Positions 54,094-62,951 of a DNA stretch of 64,000 nt are shown here, in pieces. How positions within the stretch are numbered: position 1 is the stretch's first letter; every line of letters starts with the position of its first letter. The notes under the pieces were generated by a model. That model worked only from the letters and a program-made list of their open reading frames with translations, had not been told where the DNA came from and did not search any database. Source of the DNA: CAVTWD01 sp963738325 (GTDB taxonomy: Bacteria; Actinomycetota; Acidimicrobiia; Acidimicrobiales; Ilumatobacteraceae); assembly GCA_963738325.1 (NCBI GenBank), contig CAVTWD010000001.1:1240001-1304000 (forward strand), read 5' to 3'. The translations under genes were made by a program, and so were the position numbers.

Positions 54094-56097
54094 TCAGGAC
54101 GCCGTCATCGAGGTGCAGAGCGCCACGATGTCCTTGGCGCTCGGGTAGAACACCCCGACCAAGCCCGGCGCCGCCGGGACCGACGAGTCGGGCGCGGTGA
54201 GCCGCAGGACCGGGCCGTGCAGCTGGCCGTGCAGCTCCTCGTGGATGCGGGTGGCGATCTCGGCGCCGGCGCCACACGTGCGCACCGCCTCGTGCACGAC
54301 CACGGCCCGCCGGGTGCGGGCCACCGAGGTGAGCACCGTGTCCATGTCGAGCGGTGAGAGCGAGCGGAGGTCGATCACCTCCGCGGACACGCCCTGGCCC
54401 GACAGCTCCTTGGCCGCCTTGAGGGCGTCGGCCACCATCCGGCCATAGGTGACGATGGTGACGTCGTCGCCCGCCTGCTTCACGTCGGCCACGCCGAGCG
54501 GGATGGTGTACGGGTCACTCGGCACCGGCCCCCGCCTCATCATGAGCGACGTGCACTCGACGAAGACGCACGGATCCTCGTCGGCGATGCAGGCCAGGAG
54601 CAACCCCTTCGCGTCGTAGGGCGTCGACGGGTAGACGAGCTTCAGGCCGGGCGTGTGCATCAGGATCGCTTCGAGTGACTGGCTGTGCTGCGCGCCGATC
54701 GGCGTGCCCCCCACCATGTTGATGCGCATGGTCATGGGCACCGGGGTGCGGCCCCCGGACATGTACCGGAGCTTGGCCGCGTGGTTGGCGAGCTGATCGA
54801 AGCAGACCCCGATGAAGTCGAAGAACATGATCTCCGGCACGGGGCGCATGCCCGCGATGGCCGAGCCGACGGCCGCGCCGATGATGGCCTCCTCCGCGAT
54901 GGGCGTGTTGCGCACGCGGTCCTCGCCGTACTTGGTCGAGAGCCCCTCGGTGATGTGGAACACGCCCCCGCCGGCCGAATCGGCCACGTCCTCACCCATC
55001 ACGAAGACGCGCTCGTCGGCCGCCATGGCCTGGTCGAGGGCTTGGTTGATGGCTTGGCGGAAGGTGATGCTCTCCCCCGGCTGCGCGTCCTCTCCCGGCT
55101 CGGTGGCGCCGGACCGGGGCTCGGCGTAGACGTCACCGGTGACGGTGGCCGGGTCGGCCGCGGGATCGTTCGACGCCTGCTCGTACGCCTGCTCGATCTC
55201 GGCCGCGACTTCGGCGTCGATGGCGCCGAGCGATGCCTCGTCGGCAACGCCCTCGTCGATGAGCCACGCCCGGAAACGGGGCACGGGGTCGTTGGCGCGC
55301 TCCTCGGCGAGGCGATCGGGGTCCATGTATTCGTTCTGGTCGCTCAGCACGTGCCCAAGGGTGCGGAACGTGACGCACTCGAGGAGCACCGGGCCTTTTC
55401 CGCTCCGGGCGTGGTCGACCGCCTCCTTGGCGGCGGCATAGGTGGCGACGGGATCGGTGCCGTCGACCTTGATGCCCTTCATGGCGTAGGCCACCGCTCG
55501 CTCGACGACCGACGACGTGCGCTGCGTGACCTCGAAGGCGGTGTGCTCGCCGTACTGGTTGTTCTGGCAGACGAACACCACGGGCAGCGACCAGATCGAC
55601 GCCATGTTCAGCGACTCGTGGAAGGCGCCGATGTTGGTGGCGCCGTCACCGAAGTTGCAGATCGTCACCCGGCCGTCGCGCTGGAGCTGCGACGCGAGAC
55701 CGAGGCCGGTGGCCACGGGGATGCCTCCACCCACGATGCCGGTGCACAGCATCAAGCCGTGGGCGGGATCGGCGATGTGCATCGGGCCGCCGCGGCCCTT
55801 CGACGTGCCCGTCTGCTTCCCGAGCATCTCGGCCCACAGCTCCCGGTAGGGCACGCCCTTGGCCACCTCGTCGGCGAGGCCGCGGTAGGTGGCCGTCATG
55901 TAGTCGGTGGGCTCGATGGCGGCGGCCACAGCGGCCGAGATGATCTCGTGGCCCCGGACCGGGTAGTGGACGAAGAAGGCCTGAGCGGCCTTGATCAGCC
56001 CCTGAGCGCGGTCGTCGAAGGTGCGGATGCTCGCCACCGTGCGGTAGATGCCGAGCAGCAGGTCCTGGTCGAGCTTGTTGTCAGTGGCGGTCGACAT
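54094..56097 (-). CDS. 2-oxoacid dehydrogenase E1 component, fused alpha and beta subunits
   Basis: A 667-residue fusion. The alpha half has the thiamine-diphosphate motif GDGATNIGAFHESLN (~residue 168) and GRGGPMHIADPAHGLMLCTG; the beta half (from ~340) has VFVMGEDVADSAGGGVFHIT, PEIMFFDFIGVCFDQLANHA and VVHEAVRTCGAGAEIATRIH. Such fused E1s decarboxylate acetoin, branched-chain or other 2-oxo acids with lipoyl E2 and E3, which are not nearby. ATG 56097 has GGAGG just upstream. Divergent from cobA with a 270-bp gap. Confidence 0.9.
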   Translation of the reverse strand: MSTATDNKLDQDLLLGIYRTVASIRTFDDRAQGLIKAAQAFFVHYPVRGHEIISAAVAAAIEPTDYMTATYRGLADEVAKGVPYRELWAEMLGKQTGTSKGRGGPMHIADPAHGLMLCTGIVGGGIPVATGLGLASQLQRDGRVTICNFGDGATNIGAFHESLNMASIWSLPVVFVCQNNQYGEHTAFEVTQRTSSVVERAVAYAMKGIKVDGTDPVATYAAAKEAVDHARSGKGPVLLECVTFRTLGHVLSDQNEYMDPDRLAEERANDPVPRFRAWLIDEGVADEASLGAIDAEVAAEIEQAYEQASNDPAADPATVTGDVYAEPRSGATEPGEDAQPGESITFRQAINQALDQAMAADERVFVMGEDVADSAGGGVFHITEGLSTKYGEDRVRNTPIAEEAIIGAAVGSAIAGMRPVPEIMFFDFIGVCFDQLANHAAKLRYMSGGRTPVPMTMRINMVGGTPIGAQHSQSLEAILMHTPGLKLVYPSTPYDAKGLLLACIADEDPCVFVECTSLMMRRGPVPSDPYTIPLGVADVKQAGDDVTIVTYGRMVADALKAAKELSGQGVSAEVIDLRSLSPLDMDTVLTSVARTRRAVVVHEAVRTCGAGAEIATRIHEELHGQLHGPVLRLTAPDSSVPAAPGLVGVFYPSAKDIVALCTSMTAS

Positions 56098-56209
56098 CGT
56101 CGGGATCCTCCGGGGACGGCGCGGATGACGCCCCGGTTCTTACCACCGCGCCGCCCTCGGCACGCACTCCATCGGGGCCGCCGGAGAGGACCACCCTCGG
56201 TGATCTGAC

Positions 56210-56242
56210 GCGGCTGCTTGGCGTATGACGCCGCTCAGCCGC
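56210..56242 (+). promoter_or_regulatory. Two-tier hairpin upstream of cobA
   Basis: GCGGCT (56210-56215) pairs with AGCCGC (56237-56242), and inside it GGCGT (56220-56224) pairs with ACGCC (56228-56232), giving an 11-bp interrupted stem. It lies about 120 bases before cobA in the leader. I do not see the conserved B12-box of cobalamin riboswitches, so it may be an E1-side terminator or an unrelated regulatory structure. Confidence 0.35.
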
Positions 56243-56365
56243 GCGAAAACGGTCTCTCCGTCCCTCTTCGCTCAGGACGAGCGTGGCTCAGCCCGGCGGA
56301 GGTGTGGCACGGTGGCGGGCCGTGCAGAACGTCCAGCTCCCGATTCCAGCGGCGGGCGACAGCGC

Positions 56366-57133
56366 GTGACGGTCTATCTTGTCGGCGCCGGACCCGGGGA
56401 TCCCGGCCTGATCACGGTGCGGGGCGCGGCGCTGCTCGCTCGGGCCGACGTCGTCGTGCACGACCGGCTCGTGCACGAGGACGTGATCAACCTGGCCATG
56501 AGGGCCGAGCGGATCAGCGTGGGCAAGGTGGCGGGCGGGGCCACCGTCGTCACCCAGGACGCCATCAACGCGCTGCTGGTCGAGCGCGGCCGGGCCGGTC
56601 TGGAAGTCGTGCGCCTGAAGGGAGGCGATCCGTTCGTGTTCGGCCGCGGTGGCGAGGAGGCCGCCGCCCTGGCCGCGGCGGGCGTCGCCTTGGAGGTCGT
56701 CCCCGGGGTCAGCGCCGCCATCGCCGCCCCGGCCTATGCCGGTATCCCGGTGACGTTGCGCCAGGAGGCGCTCTCGTTCACCGTCGTGACCGGTCACGAA
56801 GATCCGAGCGCCCCGTCCGCGGTCGATTGGGCCGCGTTGGCTCGGACCGGCGGGACGCTGGTGGTGCTGATGGGCGCGGCCCGCGCCGCCGCCATCGCCA
56901 CCCGTCTCGCAGACGAGGGAGTCGAGCGCGCCACCCCGGTGGCGATCATCGAGTGGGGCACGTACCCCCGGCAGCGGGCGGTGCGGACCACGGTTGGCGA
57001 GCTCGCCCGCGGTGACCTCTCTGTCTCGTCGCCGGCCACGATCGTGGTGGGCGGCGTCGTGGCGGCAGCGACGCCCTGGTTCCGCCCGCCGGCGAGCGGG
57101 GGCGATGACGTCCGCGGCGAGCAGGAACCGTGA
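56366..57133 (+). CDS. cobA: Uroporphyrinogen-III C-methyltransferase
   Basis: A 255-residue SAM-dependent methyltransferase: VYLVGAGPGDPGLITVRGA and GGDPFVFGRGGEEAAALAAA are the two SUMT signatures, with VPGVSAAIAAPAYAGIPVT. It makes precorrin-2 for cobalamin and sirohaem. I chose GTG 56366 because the fold starts there; the frame is open to 56225 but with unrelated sequence. Its stop overlaps the cobT start (GTGA, 57130-57133). Confidence 0.93.
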   Translation: MTVYLVGAGPGDPGLITVRGAALLARADVVVHDRLVHEDVINLAMRAERISVGKVAGGATVVTQDAINALLVERGRAGLEVVRLKGGDPFVFGRGGEEAAALAAAGVALEVVPGVSAAIAAPAYAGIPVTLRQEALSFTVVTGHEDPSAPSAVDWAALARTGGTLVVLMGAARAAAIATRLADEGVERATPVAIIEWGTYPRQRAVRTTVGELARGDLSVSSPATIVVGGVVAAATPWFRPPASGGDDVRGEQEP

Positions 57134-58197
57134 GCGGATCGTTCGCGGCGGCTCTGGCCGGCGTCCGGGGCGTCGACGAAGCCGCGGTCCGTGATGCCCT
57201 CGCCCTCCAAGACCGCCTGACCAAGCCGCGAGGAGCCCTGGGTCGGCTGGAGGCCCTGGGGGCGCAGCTGGCCGGCATCGCCGGGACCTGCCCCCCACCT
57301 GTCCCGGCCCCGGCCGCCGTGGCCGTGTTCGCCGCCGACCACGGGGTCGTGGCCGAAGGCGTGACGCCCTGGCCGCAAGAAGTCACGGCCCAGATGGTGG
57401 CCAACCTGTGCTCGGGTGGCGCGGCCATCAACGTGTTGGCCCGCCAGATCGGAGCGAGCGTCGTCGTGGTCGACGTGGGGGTGGCCTCGACCCTCCACCC
57501 CCGCCCCGGGTCGCTCGACCGCAAGGTGCGGATGGGCACTCGCAACCTCGCCGTCGAGGCGGCCATGACCCATGAAGAGGCCGAGCAGGCCCTCGACGTC
57601 GGGGCCGCCATCGCCGCCGATCTCGTCGAAGTCGGCGCCCGCTGCCTCGTCACCGGGGAGATGGGCATCGGGAACACGACGCCGGCGGCGGCCCTCGTCG
57701 CCGCGCTCCTCGACCGGCCGGCCGAGGCAGTCACCGGGCGGGGGACCGGGATCGACGACGAGATGCTGGCCACGAAGGTGCGGGTGGTGAGCACGGCGGT
57801 CGAGCGCCATGCCGCCGCGGTGGCGACCGGTCCGCTGGACGCGGTGGCGGCCCTCGGCGGGCTCGAGATCGCCGCCCTCTGTGGCTTCATCGTCGGCGGG
57901 GCGGGCGTGGGCGTGCCCGTGGTCGTCGACGGTGTCATCGCCGACGCCGCCCTGTTGCTGGCGCAGCGCTTCGCGCCGCAAGTCACGTCGTCCTGCATCG
58001 CCGGCCACCGCTCCGTCGAGCCGGCGGCGGCGGCCGTGCTCGCCCACCTCGGCCTCGAACCCGTGCTCGACCTCTCGCTGCGCCTCGGGGAAGGCACCGG
58101 CGCCTGCCTCGCTCTGCCGATCCTCGAGGCGGCGGCCCGGGTGCTCCGGGAGATGGCGACTTTCGACGCCGCCGGCGTCACCGACAAGGATCGTTAG
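57130..58197 (+). CDS. cobT: Nicotinate-nucleotide:dimethylbenzimidazole phosphoribosyltransferase
   Basis: A 355-residue CobT: VAVFAADHGVVAEGVTPWPQ, GEMGIGNTTPAAALVAALLD and SSCIAGHRSVEPAAA match the catalytic and DMB-binding regions. It forms alpha-ribazole phosphate in the lower-ligand pathway of cobalamin. GTG start overlaps cobA. No other cob genes are nearby, so this two-gene unit is split from the main pathway. Minimal terminator signal follows. Confidence 0.93.
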   Translation: MSGSFAAALAGVRGVDEAAVRDALALQDRLTKPRGALGRLEALGAQLAGIAGTCPPPVPAPAAVAVFAADHGVVAEGVTPWPQEVTAQMVANLCSGGAAINVLARQIGASVVVVDVGVASTLHPRPGSLDRKVRMGTRNLAVEAAMTHEEAEQALDVGAAIAADLVEVGARCLVTGEMGIGNTTPAAALVAALLDRPAEAVTGRGTGIDDEMLATKVRVVSTAVERHAAAVATGPLDAVAALGGLEIAALCGFIVGGAGVGVPVVVDGVIADAALLLAQRFAPQVTSSCIAGHRSVEPAAAAVLAHLGLEPVLDLSLRLGEGTGACLALPILEAAARVLREMATFDAAGVTDKDR

Positions 58198-58245
58198 CGA
58201 CGGGTGGCGGGCCCTCGAAATTCCCTCGAGCCGTGTGAACCCTGG

Positions 58246-59127
58246 TCAGATCGCGGCCGTGGGCCGCAGCACCCGCTCGGCGAAGGCGTCCATCGCCTCG
58301 GCAGGGTTCGGCTTCATGAGCGCGAACGCCGGCACGATCACCCGGCTCACGCCCAGCGCGGCAAGCTCCTGCACCGCGCCGGCGGGATCGGGACCGAGCA
58401 CGGCCGTCGTGCCCGCGGTGAGCTCGATCGCCTCGGCAGCCCGGCCGTGCGCCGCCGCGGTCTGGCGTACGACGTCGAACAGCTCGGATAGCTGAGCCGG
58501 GGTGCCTCTCGCCGGGAAGAAACCATCGCCGAGACGACCGGCGCGCTCCGCCGCGGCTCGGCTGTGGCCGCCGACCACGATCGGGACCGTTCCCCGAGCC
58601 GGCTTCGGGTTCGACGACACCCGGGAGAACGACACGAACTCCCCCTCGAAGCTGGCGCCGTCGCCCGCCCAGAGGGCACGCATGGCGGCCACGTACTCGT
58701 CGGCGCGCGCCGCTCTCCGGGTCCACGGGATGCCAAGGGCGGCGAACTCCTCCTCGAGCCAACCGACACCGATGCCCAACTCGACACGCCCTCCCGAGAG
58801 ATGGTCGAGCGTCGCCACTGCCTTGGCCAAGACCACCGGGTTGCGCTGCGGCAGGATCAGCACGCCGGTGCCGAGGCGCAGCGCCGTGGTGGCGGAGGCG
58901 AGGTACGCCAACCACACGAGCGGGTCGGGGATCGGCGTGGAGGGCACCGCCGGCATCCGGCCGTCGGCGCTGTAGGGGTAGGACGACGCGTAGTCGTCGG
59001 GGTACACGACGTGCTCGACCGTCCACATCGACTCGAACCCCGCCGCCTCGGCCGCTCGGGCCGCCTCGAGCGCCCCTGAGCCCGTGGCCCACGACATGGT
59101 GTTGGCGAACATGATCCCGAAGCGCAC
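58246..59127 (-). CDS. F420-dependent LLM oxidoreductase
   Basis: A 293-residue luciferase-like enzyme: MRFGIMFANTMSWATGSGAL, GVLILPQRNPVVLAKAVATL and LSGGRVELGIGVGWLEEEFA are hallmark segments, including the loop around NPVVLAK. The motif set is close to the TIGR03619-type F420-dependent group in actinobacteria. ATG 59127. It converges on the cobT end region and is followed upstream (minus side) by the multicopper-oxidase terminator. Substrate unknown. Confidence 0.88.
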   Translation of the reverse strand: MRFGIMFANTMSWATGSGALEAARAAEAAGFESMWTVEHVVYPDDYASSYPYSADGRMPAVPSTPIPDPLVWLAYLASATTALRLGTGVLILPQRNPVVLAKAVATLDHLSGGRVELGIGVGWLEEEFAALGIPWTRRAARADEYVAAMRALWAGDGASFEGEFVSFSRVSSNPKPARGTVPIVVGGHSRAAAERAGRLGDGFFPARGTPAQLSELFDVVRQTAAAHGRAAEAIELTAGTTAVLGPDPAGAVQELAALGVSRVIVPAFALMKPNPAEAMDAFAERVLRPTAAI

Positions 59128-59190
59128 GTCGCCGGACGCTACACGGCTCTCGCCACCGCCTCGGCGCCCTCCCGATGCGTTGACGCGCCG

Positions 59191-59218
59191 ACCGCCGCCG
59201 TCACGAGACGGCGGCGGT
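59191..59218 (-). terminator. Strong 12-bp hairpin after the multicopper-oxidase remnant
   Basis: ACCGCCGCCGTC (59191-59202) pairs perfectly with GACGGCGGCGGT (59207-59218) across ACGA, 45 bases past the original MCO stop (59264) on the minus strand. It would prevent read-through into the LLM gene. Confidence 0.7.
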
Positions 59219-59263
59219 CTCCCCTGACGGCCGGGCGGGGGCGGCGGGCTCGGGCGCGGGCGG

Positions 59264-59864
59264 CTACTTCACGATCACCGCGGTCGCCATGTATCGGAAG
59301 CCTTGTGGCGTCTCCGCGTGGGCTGAGGATGTGACAGTGCCACCCCCACACGCCGGGGTTGGTGAAGGTGTACAGCACGCTCCAGCGCTCACCGGGAGCC
59401 ACATCGATCGTGTCGGAGTAGTAGGGCTGCTTGAGCTCGACGCCGTCCTTGGCGATCACGAGGCCATGGGGAGCGTGAAGGTGCATCGGGTGAATCTGGA
59501 GGCCTTCGTTGAAGTAGTTGACCAGCATCGTCTGGCCCAGCTTCATGGTGTAGGCGGTGGTGGCCGGGAAGGACCGGCCGTTCAGCGAGAGGCCGATGGT
59601 GCCGGCGTCGTTCAGCACCATGGTGACGTCCTTGTCGACGTGGGTGCCGGCCGGCAGGTTCAGCTTGCCGATGTACAGCGCCCCCATCAGGCCGTTGGGC
59701 ACTTGCACCTGGGCGTCATGGTGCGAGCGGTACATGCAGACCTTCGGGCCCTTGGCCACCCACTCGTACACCGTCACCTTCGGGCGCCGGTGCCGCGCGA
59801 TCAACCACCGGGGAGAGCGCGGCAGGGATCCGCGCCCACCCCGGTGGCACTCTTCCGTGGTCAT
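59264..59864 (-). pseudogene. Multicopper oxidase remnant (N-terminally truncated, one frameshift, altered copper ligand)
   Basis: The surviving part has YRSHHDAQVQVPNGLMGALY, GLQIHPMHLHAPHGLVI and WGWHCHILS, the copper-binding regions of a laccase-like oxidase. The first histidine cluster and signal peptide are missing, and the usual YHSH motif reads YRSH. Near 59310 the frame slips by one base: the intact end would be HAETPQGFRYMATAVIVK with stop at 59264. The enzyme family oxidises metals or phenols with O2 outside the membrane. Not expected to be active. Confidence 0.75.
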
Positions 59865-59932
59865 GGTCGCGTCACGACCACGGGTCTACTCGCCGGACGG
59901 CCGACCGCCCCCGGAACGGCCGCCCGACGAGA

Positions 59933-60385
59933 TCAGCTGGCTCGGTGGTGCGGAATGATCACCACCGGGCATGGCGGATGTTGAACACAGGCCTGGCTCA
60001 CCGAGCCCAGGAGCAACCCGGTGAAGCCACCGTGGCCGCGTGAGCCCACGACGAGCAGATCGGCGCCCGCAGCCGCCTGCCGCAGGACGCGAGCCGCGGT
60101 GCCCTCGATCGCCAGCGTGGCGACGTCCGCGGGGGCCAGGCCGGCGGCACCGACCGCGCCGGGAACGTCGTGCTCCAACAGCTCCTTGGCTGCCTTGTCG
60201 GCCTGGTACGGATCACCCACCATGCCCGGGCTCGGCACGAAGTGGAGGCCAGGCAGGTAGGCGTGGACGACCTCGAGGCTCGCGGACCAGCACGCCGCTT
60301 CTCGAGCGGCCCAGTTGAGTGCCTCGCGTGCCCCGTCGGAGTCGTCGATCCCGACGATGATGCGCTTCTTCGTGATGGCGCTCAT
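59933..60385 (-). CDS. Universal stress protein UspA
   Basis: A 150-residue single-domain UspA: RIIVGIDDSDGAREALNWAA starts the ATP-binding fold and GSRGHGGFTGLLLGSVS is the G-x2-G-x9-G(S) nucleotide loop, followed by PCPVVIIPHHR. ATG 60385 with GAGGGACGC nearby as possible ribosome-binding region. Such proteins bind ATP under hypoxia or stress. It is followed on the minus strand by the multicopper-oxidase remnant. Confidence 0.9.
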   Translation of the reverse strand: MSAITKKRIIVGIDDSDGAREALNWAAREAACWSASLEVVHAYLPGLHFVPSPGMVGDPYQADKAAKELLEHDVPGAVGAAGLAPADVATLAIEGTAARVLRQAAAGADLLVVGSRGHGGFTGLLLGSVSQACVQHPPCPVVIIPHHRAS

Positions 60386-60455
60386 GACGGGAGCGTCCCT
60401 CTGAACGGGCCGTCGCGGTAGGGCCGAAGGTCCCGCCCCGCGGCGGGCCGCCACA

Positions 60456-60722
60456 TCAGACCGGCGCGCCGGGCCGCTCCGTGGCGCGGGCATGGCCGCG
60501 AAGGAACTCCAGGATCCTCACGTGCTTCTGGGTGTCCAGCGCCATCGCCTCGACGACGAGCGACCAGACGGTCGTGCAGCGGAAGTTCTTCACCTGCCGC
60601 TCGAGCTTCTTCAAGTGGCGGGCGTCCACCCGCTCGAGCGCGAGCAGCTCCTCCTCCCACGCCGACATCCCGATGGGGCGCTCGTCGTCACGCATGCCGT
60701 GGAGCATCGCCATCACCGGCAC
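60456..60722 (-). CDS. Small helical protein of unknown function
   Basis: An 88-residue protein with MSAWEEELLALERVDARHLK and LVVEAMALDTQKHVRILEFL, suggesting a two-helix bundle with conserved Glu, Asp and His residues spaced like a ferritin-like or haemerythrin-like metal site, but shorter. ATG 60722 or an internal ATG (MSAWEE) is possible. It precedes uspA on the minus strand (70 bases apart) and may be in one stress-related unit. No named family assigned. Confidence 0.55.
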   Translation of the reverse strand: MPVMAMLHGMRDDERPIGMSAWEEELLALERVDARHLKKLERQVKNFRCTTVWSLVVEAMALDTQKHVRILEFLRGHARATERPGAPV

Positions 60723-60812
60723 TGGGCGGCCAGGGTCGAAGGTTCCGAGCGCGCCGCATGCGGGCGGCTCGGGCCCGGCGCGCCCGGCTCGACGACGCCC
60801 CGCCGAGGGCGG

Positions 60813-61850
60813 CTACGGCACGACCACGCCCCTCCCGACCAGCTCGCCCCGCTCGAGCTGGTGGTAGCCGTCGATGGCCTGGTCGAGCTGGAAGCGTTGG
60901 ACGTGGACGCGGAGGTGCCCGGCCTCGGCGAGCTGCAGCACCTCCATGAGCTCGGTGATGGTGCCCCAGTTGCTGTTGGTGAAGGTCACCTCGAAAGGAG
61001 CCGTGAAGAAGCCGAACGGGTAGGTGCCGCCCGCCACCCCCACCAGCGTGACGCGGCCGAGGGCTCGGACCACCGCGGCGGCCAGGGCCAGGGTGTCATC
61101 GCTCCCGACGAGGTCCAGCACCGCGTCGGCGCCGCGTCCCTTCGTGGTTTCCCTGACGTGTTCGGCGGCGCCGGCCCCGGCGAGCACCCCCAGGTCGGCC
61201 CCGACCTCGGCGGCCAGGGTGAGGGCGGCCTGGCTCTTGTCGACCACCACGACCCTGGCCGGCGCCAGGTGCTTCAGGATCTGGATGGCGATGTGGCCGA
61301 GGCCTCCCGCGCCGATGACGACGACGGTCGAGCCAGGCACCAGCAACGGCAGGGTGCGCTTCACGGCCCGGTAGGGGGTGAGGCCGGCGTCGGTCATCGG
61401 GGCCGCCTCCACGGGATCCAGCGACTCCAGCGCCACGAGCAGCCGGCTCGAGGGCACGAGCATGAACGGGGCCAGCCCCCCGTCGCGGCCGAGACCGCCT
61501 CCGACCGAACCCAGGGTGGCCGCGTTCTCGCAGAAATTCTCCATGCCCTGGCGGCAACGGAAGCAGCGCCCACACCCCCACGGCCCGTAGACCGCGACCG
61601 GCTGGCCGCGCTCCCACCCGGTCACCCCCGCGCCGACCGCGTGGACCCAACCGGCGTTCTCGTGGCCGAGGGTGAACGGGACCGGCCACGGCATCATGCC
61701 GGGCTCGAAGTCGTGGATCAGGTGCAGGTCCGAGTGGCACAGCCCCGCGCCGCCCACCTTGACGACGACCTCACCGGGGCCCGGCTCGGGCTCGGCCACC
61801 TCCTGTTGCTCCGGCTCGCGCTTCCAGTCGATCAAGCGGACGGCTTGCAT
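60813..61850 (-). CDS. Zinc-dependent alcohol dehydrogenase
   Basis: A 345-residue medium-chain dehydrogenase. Catalytic zinc ligands in GLCHSDLHL and GHENAGWV, the structural four-cysteine loop in CGRCFRCRQGMENFC, and the Rossmann GAGGLGHIAIQ are all present. Start ATG 61850 (MQAVRLIDWKREPEQQ) is chosen; an in-frame ATG at 61886 adds a Lys/Gly-rich leader that overlaps the LLM stop. It is 32 bases downstream of the LLM gene and likely co-transcribed with it. Confidence 0.9.
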   Translation of the reverse strand: MQAVRLIDWKREPEQQEVAEPEPGPGEVVVKVGGAGLCHSDLHLIHDFEPGMMPWPVPFTLGHENAGWVHAVGAGVTGWERGQPVAVYGPWGCGRCFRCRQGMENFCENAATLGSVGGGLGRDGGLAPFMLVPSSRLLVALESLDPVEAAPMTDAGLTPYRAVKRTLPLLVPGSTVVVIGAGGLGHIAIQILKHLAPARVVVVDKSQAALTLAAEVGADLGVLAGAGAAEHVRETTKGRGADAVLDLVGSDDTLALAAAVVRALGRVTLVGVAGGTYPFGFFTAPFEVTFTNSNWGTITELMEVLQLAEAGHLRVHVQRFQLDQAIDGYHQLERGELVGRGVVVP

Positions 61851-61882
61851 CCTCTTCCCCTTCCCTTTCGACGGTGGTTGCG

Positions 61883-62842
61883 TCAACGCCCGTGCAGTCG
61901 TTCCACCACCGGCGCGAACGCTTCCATGTTCCGTGTCGCCACGCTCACGTAGCTGATCCCGAACCGGTCACGCCGCGCCTGGAGCTCGTCGACGATCTCG
62001 TCGATCGAACCGATCAGGGCATTCGGATGGTGCCGCATCGTCTCCGGGTCGAGGCCGAACCGTGACCCGAGCTCGGTCGCCGCCTTGTCCGGGTCATCCG
62101 TCACCACCGTGAAGTAGGAGGCCACCTCGAGCTCGAGGTCGTCGAAGCGGCCGCCCGCTCCTTCACGCACCCACGCGACCTTCTTGTCCGTGCCCTCCGC
62201 GGTCGAGCTCTGCACGCCGTCCGGGCCGACCACCCCCGCACGGTTGTTGAAGTTGAGGCTGACGATGTCCGCCTCGCGCCCCGCCAGGCGGAGGATGCGA
62301 GGCGCCCCACCCCCGATCATGATCGGCGGCCTCGGCTGCTGCACCGGCGGCGGCGAGCCTCGATAGCCGTGCACGTTGATGTCACGGCCGGTCACGTCGA
62401 TGCGGTCACCGCTGAAGTGGGCCTTGACCAGCGCGACGAGTTCGGCGAGCCGCTCGATCCGGGCGCCGGCGGGATCGAAGCGAAGACCCATCAACTCGTA
62501 CTCGTGATCGACCCAGCCCGCGCCGAGACCGACTTCGAGGCGGCCCTCGGACAGGAGCTCGATGGTGGCTAGCTCTTTGGCGAGAACGGAAGGCACGTGG
62601 AAGTCGACGCAGAGCACGCGGCAGCCGACCCGGATCGAGCTCGTGACCGCCGCCGCCGCCGCCATGGCGGGGACGGCGGCCAAGGTCTGCACGCCCGGGC
62701 CGTCGGAGCCGAGGTAGTGGTCGGAGAGGTGGAAGGCGCTGTAGCCGAGCTCCTCGGCCCGCCGGAGCGTGGCCGCCCATTCGGCTGAGGAGGAAGTGTC
62801 GGCCCCTTGGGCGGCGAAGCGGAAGGCACGCGCGCTCGACAA
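61883..62842 (-). CDS. F420-dependent LLM oxidoreductase
   Basis: A 319-residue enzyme: LSSARAFRFAAQGADTSSSA, GYSAFHLSDHYLGSDGPGV and LEVGLGAGWVDHEYELMG match the LLM fold, with the TIGR03621-like set of motifs (RPPIMIGGGAPRILRLAGRE). TTG 62842 has AAGGAGGAGTGCG directly upstream, a strong ribosome-binding site that decides the start. It is followed by the zinc alcohol dehydrogenase gene, suggesting a joint alcohol or aldehyde oxidation pathway. Confidence 0.88.
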   Translation of the reverse strand: MSSARAFRFAAQGADTSSSAEWAATLRRAEELGYSAFHLSDHYLGSDGPGVQTLAAVPAMAAAAAVTSSIRVGCRVLCVDFHVPSVLAKELATIELLSEGRLEVGLGAGWVDHEYELMGLRFDPAGARIERLAELVALVKAHFSGDRIDVTGRDINVHGYRGSPPPVQQPRPPIMIGGGAPRILRLAGREADIVSLNFNNRAGVVGPDGVQSSTAEGTDKKVAWVREGAGGRFDDLELEVASYFTVVTDDPDKAATELGSRFGLDPETMRHHPNALIGSIDEIVDELQARRDRFGISYVSVATRNMEAFAPVVERLHGR

Positions 62843-62918
62843 CGCACTCCTCCTTGTGTCTTTCGTACGGAAGTCGATCCGGCTCTGCCGGTCGACGGTG
62901 TTCGTTGGATGGGGGGTT

Positions 62919-62941
62919 GGAAGGCGGGAAGCCCTCCTTCC
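62919..62941 (-). terminator. Hairpin after the acyl-CoA dehydrogenase gene
   Basis: GGAAGG (62919-62924) pairs with CCTTCC (62936-62941) around an 11-base loop, about a dozen bases beyond the stop at 62952 on the minus strand. It probably ends that transcript before the LLM gene. Confidence 0.45.
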
Positions 62942-62951
62942 CCCTTCCCGA

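Noticed and set aside
54685..56208. 507-codon plus-strand frame opposite the dehydrogenase E1
   Set aside because: His/Gly/Val-rich shadow of the E1 gene with no domain signatures.
56098..56365. Cobalamin riboswitch upstream of cobA
   Set aside because: No B12-box-like sequence or the expected multi-stem arrangement could be seen; only one interrupted hairpin is present.
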